From NCBI GenBank assembly GCA_903813345.2, contig CAIIXF020000006.1, positions 20,903,936 through 20,967,935 on the forward strand: a stretch of 64,000 nt of DNA, written 5' to 3'. Position 1 is the stretch's first letter, and every line of letters begins with the position of its first letter. The stretch is from Owenia fusiformis. Its lineage: Eukaryota; Annelida; Polychaeta; Sabellida; Oweniidae. The notes under the pieces are model-generated. The model was not told the origin of the DNA. It saw only the letters and a program-made list of their open reading frames with translations, and ran no database searches. Positions 13,401 to 25,307 of the stretch are shown piece after piece. The position numbers were made by a program, and so were the translations under genes.

Positions 13401-15912
13401 CCATGGTATCTACTTTTTGGATCATTAAGATGTTATCAAACTGGATACAATTCAATTTGTCCTATTCACAAATTACCACAATTTGAAAATGACTTTTTAT
13501 TTCAGTTGTTCACTGGTGTTTTTGGAGCAGGTGTGTCAACTGCCAGGAGGTGGTATGACACTGGAATGACATCACTGAATGATGTCATACAACACAATGA
13601 GGACAGATCAACTGCTCAGAAATATGGTAAGATATACGACTGATTTAGCTGATGATATTGGACATGACGGGTGTGATTAATGCCTAAGTCACATTTGCTC
13701 TATCGAGGGTGAACGGCGGATGTAGTTTCATAAAATTGATATAGAATTTTATGCTGCATATTTCTCTTAACTCTACGGCCACCCTACTGTTGTTGTAAAT
13801 TAAATGTGACTGAGTCAAGCTAGTCATTAGAGAGGTCCTTTGGAATGTATTGTATGTTTGCAGATATTATGTTAATGCTGGAATGAGCTCCTTTAACATT
13901 ACCTCCAAAGTTAATGTCATTTGTCAATTGATTGATTGATATTGCACATATCCATGTTCATGAAAACAGGGTAAAGACATGGAGTTGTTAGTAGAATATA
14001 TATTTTTCCAGAACCAGAAGTTTTAAAATTGGTCCACAAGGGTCTAAAATGTTTTTCTAATCAATACAATGCATTGAGTCTGTGCAAAGCAAGGAAAATC
14101 TAGAATTTTTTGTTTTACCTGTAATTCTCATGGAATTTCTACAACCCCATCTACAACCTCCTGAAAAGGTTATAGGAAACCAGGTAGAACCAATTTCCAG
14201 AATCACATGAATAAACAAACTGACTGAAATTTTCAGGTTTGGCATTCTTTGATGATCTGAATATGCCAGTGTTGAAAGCAGAAGCTGAACAAGTGAAGTC
14301 AATTGTGAAAAATATCACAGAGAGTATTCTGCCTGGGGTGTCTGTAACAGTCACTGGAGGCTTCAGGAGGTAAGACATTCACAATAATCAAGAATTTATT
14401 TTTTATTTTAAAAGCTGTTTATATCAAACTTTTACCCTAAATTTTCTATATTTTGAAATGTTGGACAAGCATTTCAAACATTAGGGTATACTGAATAACA
14501 ATAAGGCTACTACCTGCATTGTAACAATAACAACCAGAACCTTCTCCAGATGAAGTATAAATCATTTGAAATAAGCTTGAAGTAAAAAAAATGCAATTGT
14601 ATCTTTGGAGCATTGTAACTACTGTAAGCACTGTTTTAAAGAATATGAACATTTAAAAATTATTTTTTGGGGGGACTGCTTTCTCTTTTGTGGCCTTAAC
14701 TCACCCAAATGAGAAAAAAAGGTATAAAGGAAATACATGTAGTTGTAATTGGTCCCTGTATCATATCATTATCATGGAGACCCATTATATTACACATTTA
14801 AGTTCTCTTTAATATATCATTGTATAACCTAACCTCTCAACCGATTAGCCAACTTTGTTTCTTTGCTTTCTTGCAGGGGAAAAACTGTCGGACATGATAT
14901 AGATCTATTAATATCCCACCCAAAGGAAGGTGCAGAGATCGGACTTTTGGGTAAAATCTTGGAAAAATTACAGCAACTGAATCTCATCCTTTACGGGTCA
15001 CACAATAAATGTACATACTCAGAACGGCATTTTACTGAAGAACCACGGGATCCACCAACTAACAGTCAAATGGACCATTTTGAAAAATGGTTCGGAATAA
15101 TAGGGCTTCCAAAAATATCAACCGAAAAAACTGTTCTAATTGCCGAAAATGATGCTAGTGATAAATCGATCAAAGATTTAGTAGATTTGTCAAAGTCAGA
15201 AAAATCATGGACAGCAAAACGAGTGGATTTGATCATAGTGCCATCTAGTCAATATTTTTATGGCCTCGTTGGATGGACCGGAAATAAGATGTTTAATCGT
15301 GACCTTAGGCTGTATGCACAGAAAGAGCTGAACATGCGTCTTTCGAGCCATGGACTCTATGACTTAACTAAAGTGAGGATATTTCTCATGAATAATCCAA
15401 TGGATTTGAGGGTATAGTTTGATAAATATGGCATATTTGAAGTTTTTAAACAGCAAAGTTTACTAACAAACAAAATATTCAAGGCAATACCTACTGGTGG
15501 CAATTACTAAACTGCTATCTATAAATCCTCAAAACCATTGTTTTATCAAGAAAAAACTTTTACATCAGTAATGCCATGGACTTTCAACTCCACCCATGGT
15601 GATGCTTAATATGTTATATTCAAGCATTTTTAACAATGCATTTTTATATCAAAGAATACTAGGCCATATTTCTGTCACCTGTGAATGATTAAAGCTTAAT
15701 TCTCAATTTCTAAAGCAAAATTGATAATGTTGGGCAACAGTTATTTTGTAGAAATGTGGGAAGAAAAATCTGCCATTCTCTATTTCATGAAAACTTTAAA
15801 CCAAAGATTTGTTTTGTATTTGCAGGGGTGCTTACTAACTTCTAACAGTGAAGAAGAAGTCTTCAAATATCTCAAGCTGCCTGTTATACCACCAGAGCTT
15901 AGGAATTGTTGA
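7471..15912 (+). CDS. POLM: DNA polymerase mu / TdT family protein (9 exons, complete)
   Basis: Template-tolerant family X DNA polymerase expected to act in the nucleus in non-homologous end joining. Exons: 7471-7625, 10770-10953, 11333-11452, 11929-12117, 12646-12717, 13506-13626, 14237-14369, 14877-15372, 15826-15912. All are joined by GT-AG sites in matching phase, giving 518 aa (human POLM and TdT are about 500). Visible parts: nuclear-localisation motif PPKKRK (4-9); BRCT domain about 18-110 with the conserved Trp88; helix-hairpin-helix segments near 204-216 and 241-260; GGFRRG (321-326); GHDID with metal-binding Asp332 and Asp334; third catalytic Asp442 in RVDL; GW motif 457-458. Wording around SHPKEGAEIGLL and SSHGLYD is closer to POLM than to TdT. 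The start at 7471 is the first ATG in frame; the exon is also open upstream to a TTG. The gene is tail-to-tail with the BTB zinc-finger locus. Confidence 0.93.
7912..8548. mobile_element. Foldback element in POLM-like intron 1
   Basis: The ends are inverted copies (TTGTAGAAGGCTTTAGC at left, its complement at right). The arms stay related for well over 100 bp, sharing ATTTGCCTGTACGATTACAA and a GATACCTAC block. An inner pair of arms around TTGTCTGGGT..ATCGG extends the fold. The left arm is interrupted by a 70-bp perfect palindrome (7918-7987, centre GGATCC) that the right arm lacks. No coding capacity and no clear target duplication were found. Confidence 0.7.
8815..9155. repeat. Minisatellite, unit about 40-45 bp
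   Basis: Seven or eight imperfect tandem copies of a unit built from GGCATGACCGTGACAATGTA followed by ATAGTACTGCAAGGC lie inside intron 1 of the POLM-like gene. Short open frames across it on the minus strand are by-products of the repeat. Confidence 0.8.
12239..12392. mobile_element. Pogo/Tigger-like MITE in POLM-like intron 4
   Basis: The termini are CAGTAAAACCTGT at left and ACAGGTTTCACTG at right, flanked by TA on both sides, as expected for the Tc1/mariner superfamily. The interior is built from repeated GTTCCACTT / GTTCAACT words. A second copy with perfect termini is at 42570-42682, and fragments of the interior occur near 23568-23630 and 26230-26290. Confidence 0.65.
12795..13335. 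repeat. Tandem repeat in POLM-like intron 5
   Basis: Over 20 short units are built on TTCACTTGTATTTTGT, in two interleaved forms of about 20-21 bp (GTATGTATTCACTTGTATTT) and 23 bp (with GTGTGATGTGTTCAC). All three forward frames and some reverse frames stay open because the units lack stops. The resulting long frames are not genes, since the array lies between two well-supported exons of the polymerase. Confidence 0.9.
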
Positions 15913-17074
15913 TAAACTATATTCATGTGCAATACAAAGGCATAACCATAGTGTTTGGATAATGTGCAAAATGAAACATTGATTGGAGATATTGTATTAT
16001 CCCCAGAATTTTTTTCTAAAGTTGGTGCTAGTTTTCATAATTCTTCTCAAAGCTTGCCAAATAGTTTGCAGATGGTGCAAGCCCATTTTCAGAATTTCTA
16101 GTGGGTGCAAAACCCACTTGGTTCAATGCAGAGGAGGTCCCTGTCATATATTGGAATTATTGCAAGCCTCGAACTATCAACAACACTAAATGTGGCAACA
16201 TGCTATATAAAGCACTATTACACATGGTGAGAGGAAAAGCCAGAAAAAGTTTACCTTCAACTTTGGTTGGAACCTCCTTTCCAAACATTGGACTTTAGAT
16301 TACATTGTACATGTTTTTATAATTTTAAAGAGGGACATGGGGTATAAATAGGAGGCAGACAAATGGAATAGCCAAAATAACTATTTTTGATATTTTCACA
16401 AAGCTGGTCAATCTTCTCATATTTCATATTGATTGAGGTATTGATTCCAATTTTGTTATGTGTATCTTTCAATGTTTTTAAGTTCATATTCTGCAGTTAG
16501 ATTTCAACTTCATCATTTTGTTGGATTGTGATAGGACATTTAAAAACACTAATAACATTTTTCAATTTTAAAAGTCTCCAAGCTTAGCCAATCAAAATCA
16601 AGTGTTTAGCAATGCTGTTAATTAAACTTACTAATCCTGATTATCTGTGCCATGTTAAAGTGTGGATGTAACCTGATATTTTAATGAGAGTTGCTAGCAA
16701 CTTTAAAACCGGCCTTAGAGTGATTATAGTATAAGTGTACCTTCATATCATTTTTTGGAATTTTCTGAATTCGCCGATCTGCAAATTAAAACGGGAGCCA
16801 AATTTAGTGTATCTACAGTAATTGTAAATCTTGAAGTTTCCATACATATTTTAAATAGAGAAGAAAATTCTTGAAAATCAGGGGAACATTTTTATCAGAC
16901 TGAAAGTATAATATTGTCATCATTTTGTGCTGATGGACATGTGTCTACGCTGGCGGGTCCCACAAACATCTTGCTTTAAATGGAATCATCAGTTTTGGTG
17001 TACCATATGTATTGAAACAGAACATTTGATTTATCATGGAAGATGGCTTTTACTTATATTGTTTATTACAATTA
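15913..17074. other. Tail-to-tail spacer between POLM-like and BTB-ZF genes
   Basis: It contains the 3' untranslated regions of two convergent genes. About 16020-16140 resembles the element at 28808-29010 (GTGGGTGCAAAACCCACTTG wording). About 16740-16825 looks like one end of the TA-flanked element family seen complete at 52290-52794 (GCCAAATTTAGTGTATCTACAG). An AATAAA on the minus strand (17067-17062), 8 nt after the stop of the last zinc-finger cassette, is a candidate poly(A) signal. No further gene is seen. Confidence 0.5.
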
Positions 17075-17880
17075 CTACAAGGATGCCAATTCTTTGGCTG
17101 CCTTCTCTTTGTGTCCTTTAGATTGATGATGTTTAGACAGACTCCCCCTGTGTGTAAATGCAATATCACATGTTTTACACTTATATGGCTTATCACCAGT
17201 ATGTATCCTCATATGTTCGCGTAAAATATACACAGTCCCAAAAGTCATGCCACAGTCTGTACATAGATGGGTCTTGTTGTGTTTAAGCTGAAGGTGTAAT
17301 TGTAAAGCAGGCTTGGACTTGAGAAGTTTGTGACAGATATCGCATTTACTTTCTTCTCGATCGTGTACCCATGCCATATGGGCTCTTAAATCTTTAGGGG
17401 TAGTTTTCATCATGCCACATAAATCACATACAATATAACGAAATTTTTTTGGACGACTTTTAGCACATTTTGTATTGTTTAGGAAATGGCTTTTGAATAA
17501 ATGTACATCAAAAAATTCAGTTTTACATGTACTGCATTTTGCCTGGACTTCCTTTGTGTGATATTTCTTTACATGGTAACCCATCACAGTAGAATTTCTG
17601 AAGACCTTTCCACAATATGGACAGGGGGTATCCTTTCTTTTATTAGCTGGTTGAACTTTTAAATTCATCTCCAAAGGAGAAACATTGTAATGCTTCCGTA
17701 GCACATGATATGTGTATTTGGCCTTGCTATCGAATTTGTCCCCACAAAGTTTACACTTCATGACTACCTTGTGAAGTTTATAAGAGTGACGTTTGAATTG
17801 TTGGAATCCGCTAAATTCTTCTGGACATCCCATACATTTGAACACCAGTTTGTCACTGTTGTTCACCACGAGTATACCAT
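17075..17880 (-). CDS. Zinc-finger cassette 7, alternative terminal exon of the BTB locus
   Basis: Single exon of 268 codons including the stop. A 3' splice site (TTTATTTGCAG) precedes position 17880, and the exon opens in phase 1 (previous G plus AT gives Asp, then Gly-Ile-Leu-Val). It encodes eight zinc fingers: fingers 1-3 and 5-8 are C2H2, while finger 4 ends in Cys (H-x6-C) and is followed by the spacer AKSRPKKF. Only fingers 7 and 8 are joined by a canonical linker (HTGDKPYKC). The exon is very close to cassette 6 over its whole length, so the pair is a recent tandem duplicate. It is the most distal cassette, farthest from the BTB exon. Its role as a sequence-specific DNA-binding end is inferred from the finger architecture. 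Confidence 0.88.
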
Positions 17881-18449
17881 CTGCAAATAAATGAAAAAGA
17901 AAAAACTTTATACAGTGTATGTACGGACAAAATAAAGTGTATGGAAGATACACATGAAGTATAGTAAACACGAAAAAGCACAAAGTTAGAAAAAACAACA
18001 ACCAAACCCATGATGAGATGCATAAATAAACAGTGTCACACATATATACAATTACATGTACGGTATATACATTTGCAATACACCATACTTCTACTTACTT
18101 TGCCTTCCATTTGTATTTCTTGATTGAGTTAAATGTTATCAATTTTTCTACCAATGGATCTCTGAGAAGGTACTAGGTCTACAGGAAATTTAAGTTTGCA
18201 AAAATGTTCATGTTTTTAGATCACAATGTTAATTTTAAAAGGGGTAGATATCGGACACACTTTTACCATCTCAAGAATCAAGGTAAAAAAGACAAAATTC
18301 TATAAATAGTTGATAGTTTATCCATACATTTTAAGAAAATGGGTATGTCAAAGAAGATGTTTAGCCACGTGTTGACCTGATAGCTCAGAAAAAGTAAAAA
18401 TTTTCGAATTTTCTCTCTACAGGCCTTGTTGGACCTTTAACAAAATGAT

Positions 18450-19022
18450 ACGGCTACATTCTAACATGATCATTATAATGTTCTGCAGAAAGGTATATTA
18501 GTTTACCCCATGCAATAACTGGCAGGCTTTATTGTGTAAGACTCCAGAATATATAATAGACAGATAGAGTTATGGCTACATACTAATTAAATGAATCGAT
18601 TATTACCATGGTAATGCAGGTTTCATTGTGTAAATCTCCAGTATATAGTATAGTAATGGCTACATAATTACTACATGATCATTATATGTTCTACAGAATG
18701 GCATTTTAGTTAAACCCCCATCCCATAACTAATAGCAGGTTTCATTGTGTAAATCTCCAGTATCTAGTATAGTAATGGCTACATAATAACTACATGATCA
18801 TTATGTGTTCTACAGAATGGCATTTTAGTTAAACCCCCCTGCCACAACTAGCAGGTTTCATTGTTTAAATCTCCAGTATATAGTATAGTAATGGCTACAT
18901 AATAACTACATGATCATTATGTGTTTTACAGAATGGTATTTTAGTTAAACCCCCATGCCACAACTAGCAGGTTTCATTGTGTAAATCTCAAGTACATATA
19001 TGTGCATTTAGTATAGTAATGG
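18450..19022. repeat. Tandem repeat, 116-119 bp period, 3' of cassette 6
   Basis: Units starting GCAGGTTTCATTGTGTAAAT lie at 18616, 18735, 18851 and 18967, with a diverged unit before them. Each contains GTATAGTAATGGCTACATAA and ACTACATGATCATTAT. Diverged copies of the same unit occur at about 24655-25260, just 3' of cassette 4, so this satellite is tied to cassette 3' flanks. Confidence 0.85.
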
Positions 19023-19123
19023 CCACAATTCAATTTCATCCAATTTATTAATTAACTATACATAAATACAACAATATAAAAGATGATGTCTGATATATCA
19101 TGGCTTTACATGGTTTATAACGA

Positions 19124-19932
19124 TTACTGCAAAGATGCCAATTCTTTTGCTGCCTTCTCTTTGTGTCCTTTAGATTGATGATGTTTAGATAGACTCCCCC
19201 CGTGTGTAAATGCAATATCACATGTTTTACACTTAAATGGCTTATCCCCAGTATGTATCCTCATATGATTACGTAAAATATGCACAGTCCCAAAAGTCAT
19301 CCCACAGTCTGTACATAGATGAGTTTTGTTGTGTTTTAGCTGATGATGTAATTCTAAAGCAGGTTTAGACTTGAGAAGTTTGTGACAGATATCGCATTTA
19401 CTTTCTTCTCGATTGTGTACCCAAGCCATATGGCTTCTTAAAGCTTTCGGGGCACTTTTCATCATGCCACATAAATCACATACAATATAACGAAATTTTT
19501 TTGGACGACTTTTAGCACATTTTGTATTGTTTAGGAAATGGCTTTTAAATGAAACTACATCAAAAAATTCAGTTTTACATGTACTGCATGTTGCCTGGAC
19601 TTCCTTTGTGTGACACTTCTTTACATGGTAACCCATCACAGTAGAATTTCTGAACACCCTTTCACAATATGAACAAGGAGTATCCTTTCTTTTATGAGCT
19701 GGCTGAACTTTAAAATTCATCTCTAAACGAGAAACATTATAATGCTTCCGTAGCACATGATATGTGTATTTGGCCTTGCTATCGAAGTTGTCCCCACAAA
19801 GTTTACACTTCATGACTGCCTTGTGAAGTTTATAAGAGTGTCGTTTGAATTGTTGAAATCCGCTAAATTCTTCTGGACATCCCATACATTTAAACACCAG
19901 TTTGTCACTGTTGTTCATCACGAGTATACCAT
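19124..19932 (-). CDS. Zinc-finger cassette 6, alternative terminal exon of the BTB locus
   Basis: Single exon of 269 codons including the stop. The 3' splice site TTTATTTGCAG precedes position 19932, and the exon opens in phase 1 as Asp-Gly-Ile-Leu-Val. It has eight fingers in the same order as cassette 7, including the H-x6-C fourth finger and the HTGDKPFKC linker before finger 8. Protein differences from cassette 7 are scattered (for example KALRSHMAW against KDLRAHMAW). A minus-strand AATAAA at 19049-19044, about 75 nt after the stop, is a good candidate poly(A) signal, consistent with a terminal exon. As with the other cassettes, an independent gene is less likely because no promoter-proximal ATG precedes finger 1 in all copies. 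Confidence 0.88.
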
Positions 19933-20423
19933 CTGCAAATAAATGAAAAGGGAAAGCTTTTTATGCAGGGTATCTAGGGATAATAAAGTGTATAAAATAA
20001 AACACCAAGACGATTCCATGATGCAATGCCCACCTGACGTGGAAATAGTTCGACTCATTTTAAAGGAGCCAATTCTTATTCATATTTCCCACTGAATTTA
20101 GCTCTATAGAGATTGGTCAATATAATTTTTATCTCATGGTAATTTTGATTGACCTGTTCAGTGTTCACTGGCGGATCCAGTTTTATGATATCATCCGAGG
20201 ATTTCCCAAAGTACTTTATATTTCGTTTGAAGCGTAGCCTCGATATTCTGGAGTAATATGTAATAAATTGTATTCAAACTAAGCCGACAAGGGGGGGGGG
20301 CAACTTTCAAATCAGAAAAAAAATTATCCACAAAAATCTTTTTTGGCCCCTTGTATAGTGTCGCAGATGTTGGGTGATCGGGTGATCTGGGGAGGCAGTG
20401 ATTAAGGGGGAGTGAATCTAGGC

Positions 20424-20632
20424 ACATTCTGCTTTGATTTATGATGTGTAGACTCCCACTGTGTGTAAATAAAATGCAATATCGCATGTTTTACAACACT
20501 TAAATGGCTTATCCCAAGTATGTATTCTCATATGATTACGTAAAATATGCACAGTCCCAAAAGTCATCCCACAGTCTGTACATAGATGGGTCTTGTTGTG
20601 TTTAAGCTGACAGTATAATTCTAAAGCAGCCA
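20424..20632 (-). pseudogene. Decayed fragment of an eighth zinc-finger cassette
   Basis: The minus strand encodes the end of finger 6, all of finger 7 (HLCTDCGMTF...HMRIH) and a broken finger 8, closely matching cassettes 6 and 7. Finger 8 carries an extra Cys and then a frameshift (FKCCKTCDIAF followed by unrelated residues), and the linker Gly is replaced (HTWDKP). No 5' half, splice site or common start is present upstream. It is a partial duplicate that is no longer functional. Confidence 0.85.
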
Positions 20633-20639
20633 CATTTTC

Positions 20640-22605
20640 TTTAAAAAATTGACATTCTTGTGGGATCTATGGCTTGAAGACCCATCTTGTTGGAAAATAT
20701 AATGTTTTTATCAAGAAAATCTTATGAAATAGTGTCCCATTTTTGGACCACCCTGTTCCAATACACCCTACTTCTACATACTTTGGGGTGTTTCGTATTT
20801 GTTGAATGGGTAAAATCAAATGTCATCAATTTTTCACCAATAAATCCCTCAGGTAATTGAAGTCTGCTAAAATGTTCATGTTTTTATTTCACACGGATAA
20901 TATTAAATGGGTTAGATAAGACACATTTACCCCCTCTTTAAGAAAATCAAAGAAAAAAAGATAAAATTCTATGGCATCAAAAATCATACTAGTTTTTCCA
21001 AAAAAGAAGTTCAGCAGTTTATTTAAGAGATGGAAATATAGTCAACAATAAGAACATTTTCTCTAACAGTTTTTATCTATTTGTACAATGAAACATTATA
21101 GTGTGGATTCATTTTCAAAATATAAAAATGATCAATGTTTGTTAAATATAAAATAAATAATCCTAAGAACATTGTGAACCCCATTCGTGTTTAAATATTA
21201 AATACAGAAAACTGATTTGTTGATTATTTTGATGCATTTTAAATTGTAGTCCAATATATAAAGCTGACTCTTGTGAAACTCAGAATAGGAAATTACATGT
21301 TTTCAGCCTGACTGAAACATTGCTGCATAAGAACATGCTTTAGGAATTGTTTCCCAATGTGTCCTTTAGATTACCTCAATCAAATGTAACTCATGGATAA
21401 AAATGGTATCCCTTAAAAATCATAGGACAACCTCTATATATCCTGTGTTTTGGGATATCATTTTTGTATTTTGATATCAGGATCAGATATTGTTATCAAT
21501 GTGGGTAAAGTGATTTAAGATAAAAGTATAGGATCAAAGGATGTTCTATTTATCCCATGGTTCATCTATAATATCTAAAATGAGGCTTTCCCATTTTAGT
21601 TCATGAAATCACTATGAAACAATGCAGATCACAGTGTCATGCATTTTCAAATCCATGGACCAAATTGATATCAGGGGAAAATTTTCCATATTATATAGAT
21701 ATCCCTTTTCTAATCATTTGAAAAATAAAATACCATACTAGTAAATACAATGGATTTTATCATACACATTTGACCAATCAATGGAATAAATATGGGATAT
21801 ATACAGGTACATGCATTATAAAACAATATTCAAATGAGACCATTATACACCTTCAAATACATCAAGATGTTCTGTTCTTTAATGTTATTGTTCCCATAAA
21901 GAAGAATCTTTACTGAGTGTCATCAATGTTTTAAATTTTATTCACATAATTTTTGTGTACAAGTAATCTTATATAATGCTGTGATATATATTGCACCACT
22001 AGTATGAGTAATAATCATCAATGTTGTATAAGAATGATTAAAATCATTTCTTAAATTAATCGACATATTCTGCATTCTCAAATCATGTTCGAGTATACTG
22101 TAGTAATTTTTAACTTCACCTCATGTTAAAATATACTAGTACTGTATTTCTATTTAATTGGCACCCGTTTTAGGTTTAGGCTTTAATTTCGCCAATTCAA
22201 GTTGTGACATATCTCAGTACAAAAAATAATCCTGGGAATCCCCATTTTTTGTTTGGTGTATCCATTTCACGTTAGATAATGTCAGGTTCTGCCAGTAAAT
22301 TGACCTGAACTGAAGTTTCATCCTGTCAAATTTGTAAACATATCTACTCAAAATTAGCCAAATAAAAATTCCTTCTGGTTTTTATTGTCAAAATTAGCCA
22401 AATTAAATCTCATTTGATTTTCTCTTATGTTTTTAAATCAACCAAATTAAATCCCAGCCCTTTCGAAAATTGTTAAGAAAATTAAATAGCGCCAAGATAC
22501 AAGCAGAAGCACATTATCTACATTATTGTGAAAACTTCTATGCATATGCACAGTAGCATTGTCCTTTTCTTCTTTATCCAATATTGTTCCATGTGTTTCA
22601 GTTTA
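20640..22605. other. Spacer between cassettes 5 and 6
   Basis: AT-rich sequence without credible coding frames. About 22135-22500 has repeated GCCAATT/CCAAATTAAAT words and resembles a diverged relative of the TA-flanked element at 52290-52794. An AATAAA on the minus strand overlaps the stop codon of cassette 5 (22607-22602). Confidence 0.45.
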
Positions 22606-23471
22606 TTACATATACTCAGCCTGGTTAAAATATGGCTGCATGGGAACTGAAGAAATTGTGGGAATTGCAATGGCTGCTTCGCTTTCATTTTCAGGATTTT
22701 TCTCCTCACTTTTCTCAATGTGTCCTTTAGATTGCCTATGTTTACATAAACTTCCACTGTGTGCAAATGACACATCACATAGTTCACATCTATAAGGTTT
22801 TTCACCCGTATGTATTCTAATGTGGCTTTTCAAAATTTTCTCTAACCCGAATGTTTTTCCACAATATGTGCATTGAAGTGATTTGTTATGGGAATTTCCA
22901 AAATGCAAGTCTAGTGATGCCTTAGAAGGGAGTATCTTATGACATACTGGACATTCACTATTTTGCTTGTTGTGAGCCCATTCAATATGCTTATTCAACG
23001 CTGCCTTATCTCTAAATATCTGACCACACACATCACATATATCATATATAAAATGTTTTGGGCAGCTGTCTGCGCATGCTGTATTATTGAGATAATGATG
23101 CTTATACGTACTCAAATGAACAAACCCCTTCTGACATGTGCCACATGTGTAAGCAACCTCTTTTAAATGAACCTTCGCAATGTGGTTATTCATATTCTTT
23201 TTCAAAAAGGGTTTATTGCAAATGGTACAATTAAATTCCTTTTTCTGTTTCTTAATCCCTTGCATGTCCGTGTTCGTATGAACATCAAGGAAATGATAGG
23301 TATATTCAGAAAAACGACTATGGTTATATTCACATAATTTACACTGAAATAGTTCAAGCTGATGCATGTCTCTTGAATGGTTTTTCAGTCTTGGCAAAAC
23401 GGGGAATTCCTCTGGACAAACTGCACACCGAAAGACCAGCTTGCCGGCATTGTTCACGTAGAGTGTTCCAT
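22606..23471 (-). CDS. Zinc-finger cassette 5, alternative terminal exon of the BTB locus
   Basis: Single exon of 288 codons including the stop. The 3' splice site (TTTCTATTTCCAG) precedes 23471, and the exon opens in phase 1 as Asp-Gly-Thr-Leu-Tyr-Val. Eight fingers: finger 2 has the family-specific form with CEYNHSRF and Y-T-x-H, finger 4 ends H-x6-C followed by ADSCPKHF, and fingers 7-8 are joined by HTGEKPYRC. After finger 8 there is a Glu/Lys-rich tail of about 35 residues ([15 protein letters not shown] onward). Fingers 6-8 are almost identical to those of cassette 1 while fingers 1-5 are not, which points to sequence exchange between distant cassettes. Confidence 0.88.
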
Positions 23472-24654
23472 CTGGAAATAGAAAATCAAATGAGTATAGT
23501 TAAATATACAAATCTCAATGGCTCAATATACAAATTATATTTAAACCAGTATATGTGGTGTTATTTCACTAAAAGTGTTCCACTTGGGTGTTCCACTTCC
23601 AGAGGTGTTCCACTGTTCCACTTGATAGAGTTCATGACAGAAATATGGAGTCACTGCATTATCATTGGGTATGCATGACCACTTTTCAGAAATGCAAATA
23701 GAAAGATCTTTTAGTTTAACCCCTGTGTGCTATTTTTCAAATTGTTACATGTTCATGGTCACGTGTAATTTGATTGATTTTGGGTGAGGTCACATATAAA
23801 CTTTAAGTGCCACTTTAAAATTAACCACAAAAAAAGAATTTCATTTTATGATTATTTATTTGATGAAAACTGAAGACAAAACAGTTATTCCAGGGTAATC
23901 CAAAAAATGAACCCTTGCAACAAGCTAAAATCAGTTATTACCTGGATAACTCTACTATACCTAACCCCTAAAAATGCATAAGATACTCTGTTTGTCTAAT
24001 TGTATTGTTTAGCATATTTTTGAAAATACCTTATTAACATCTAACAGTCATCCGATAAACCATTAATAAGGAACAGACAAATAGAAACAAATAGCATAAT
24101 CATTACTAATAAGCCAAATGGGTTGCTCATGAACAGCAAATGCAAGGTATAGTAGAGTGGATTAATGGGGTAATATTCTCCCACATTTTTAAGGAAGGTC
24201 TAAAGATTTTGTGGGTACCATTAAGGTCACTCAGTCTTAAATCTTGCAGAAGTTACATGGCATCAACAGACATGCCTGATTATTAATGAAGCGCTTAATC
24301 CATGCTCCATGGTTCTGGATAACTGCTCCAACACGAATGTTGAAGTTGTTCACTGCCCAAAAAACTTTAGAAGCAACTTTATTTTTACTTTAAAATAAAG
24401 AAAAATGCATTAAAAAAACAAAATACCACTATATATGCTGGTTTGATAGTTTATTAGAAAATGACACACCACATTTAAGCATTTTAACCATTTAAAGTAT
24501 ACATCTTTGATAAAATATACCAATGTATGACTTAATGAATACATTGGTTTAACAGAATGGATATTCTGGCAATAACAAAAAGGGTTTGTAGGGAAAACGA
24601 TATAATTTTGTAATGAGACTGATCATCTATTGAAAAGTTCACAATGAAAATGAC

Positions 24655-25260
24655 CTCACTATAATCTTTATACAAATGGATGTACTACAGAATATTTTAA
24701 TTTAACCGTCATTCACTTAATTGTCAGGTTTCATTGCGTAAACTCCAATAGTATACATTACATGCATATATATAAGGGTTATGTACTGGGATGTTTCAGA
24801 TATGTGGTTTATCCAGTTGAGAGGGAATAATCATAAATGCATATATCCCAAGGGGATAAACTCAATACTGGAAGTGGGAAGATATGCCCGGTGGAGGGAG
24901 ATATAGAGGTTCTGGATATGGAAACCTCAAAGTCAAGATACAGGATATACCTTACCATCTCCCTACTGGACATAGGATAAATACTATATATATACAGTAC
25001 TAAAGTGATGGCTACATACTAACTACACAACCATTTTATGTTCTATAAAAGAATCATTTAGTTGATCACCTCACCATGCTCTTTATACTTGTCAGGTTTC
25101 ATTATGTAAATTCCCAGTATAGTAATGGCTACATAATTACTACATATATTTTAGTAATAACTATCAGGTTTCATTGGGTAAATTGTAAATTGTATAGTAA
25201 GGCTACATAATAACTACATGATAATCATCTTTTCTGCAGAAGGATATATAGTTAAGTCTT
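24655..25260. repeat. Diverged copies of the 116-119 bp satellite, 3' of cassette 4
   Basis: Repeated blocks containing CAGGTTTCATT, GTAAATT and AATGGCTACATA recur at roughly 120-bp spacing, clearest at 24725-24770, 25095-25145 and 25170-25225. They match the array at 18450-19022 but are more degraded. They fill the 3' flank of cassette 4 as that array fills the 3' flank of cassette 6. Confidence 0.65.
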
Positions 25261-25307
25261 ATATGCCATCCTTCATATGCTAACTAGTTGAGTTCTGTCT
25301 CTGATAA

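Noticed and set aside
15373-15417. Continuation of polymerase exon 8 to a stop at 15417
   Set aside because: A GTGAGG donor after 15372 joins in phase to the exon at 15826, which restores the family's C-terminal SEEEVFKYLKL segment at exactly the expected length.
17881-18043. Upstream extension of the cassette 7 frame into hydrophobic sequence with its own ATG
   Set aside because: It crosses the conserved 3' splice site shared by all cassettes, and the extension has no counterpart in the others; it is intron read-through.
17705-19942. Plus-strand frames of about 60 codons opposite cassettes 6 and 7
   Set aside because: They are antisense shadows of the conserved zinc-finger exons and are duplicated only because the cassettes are.
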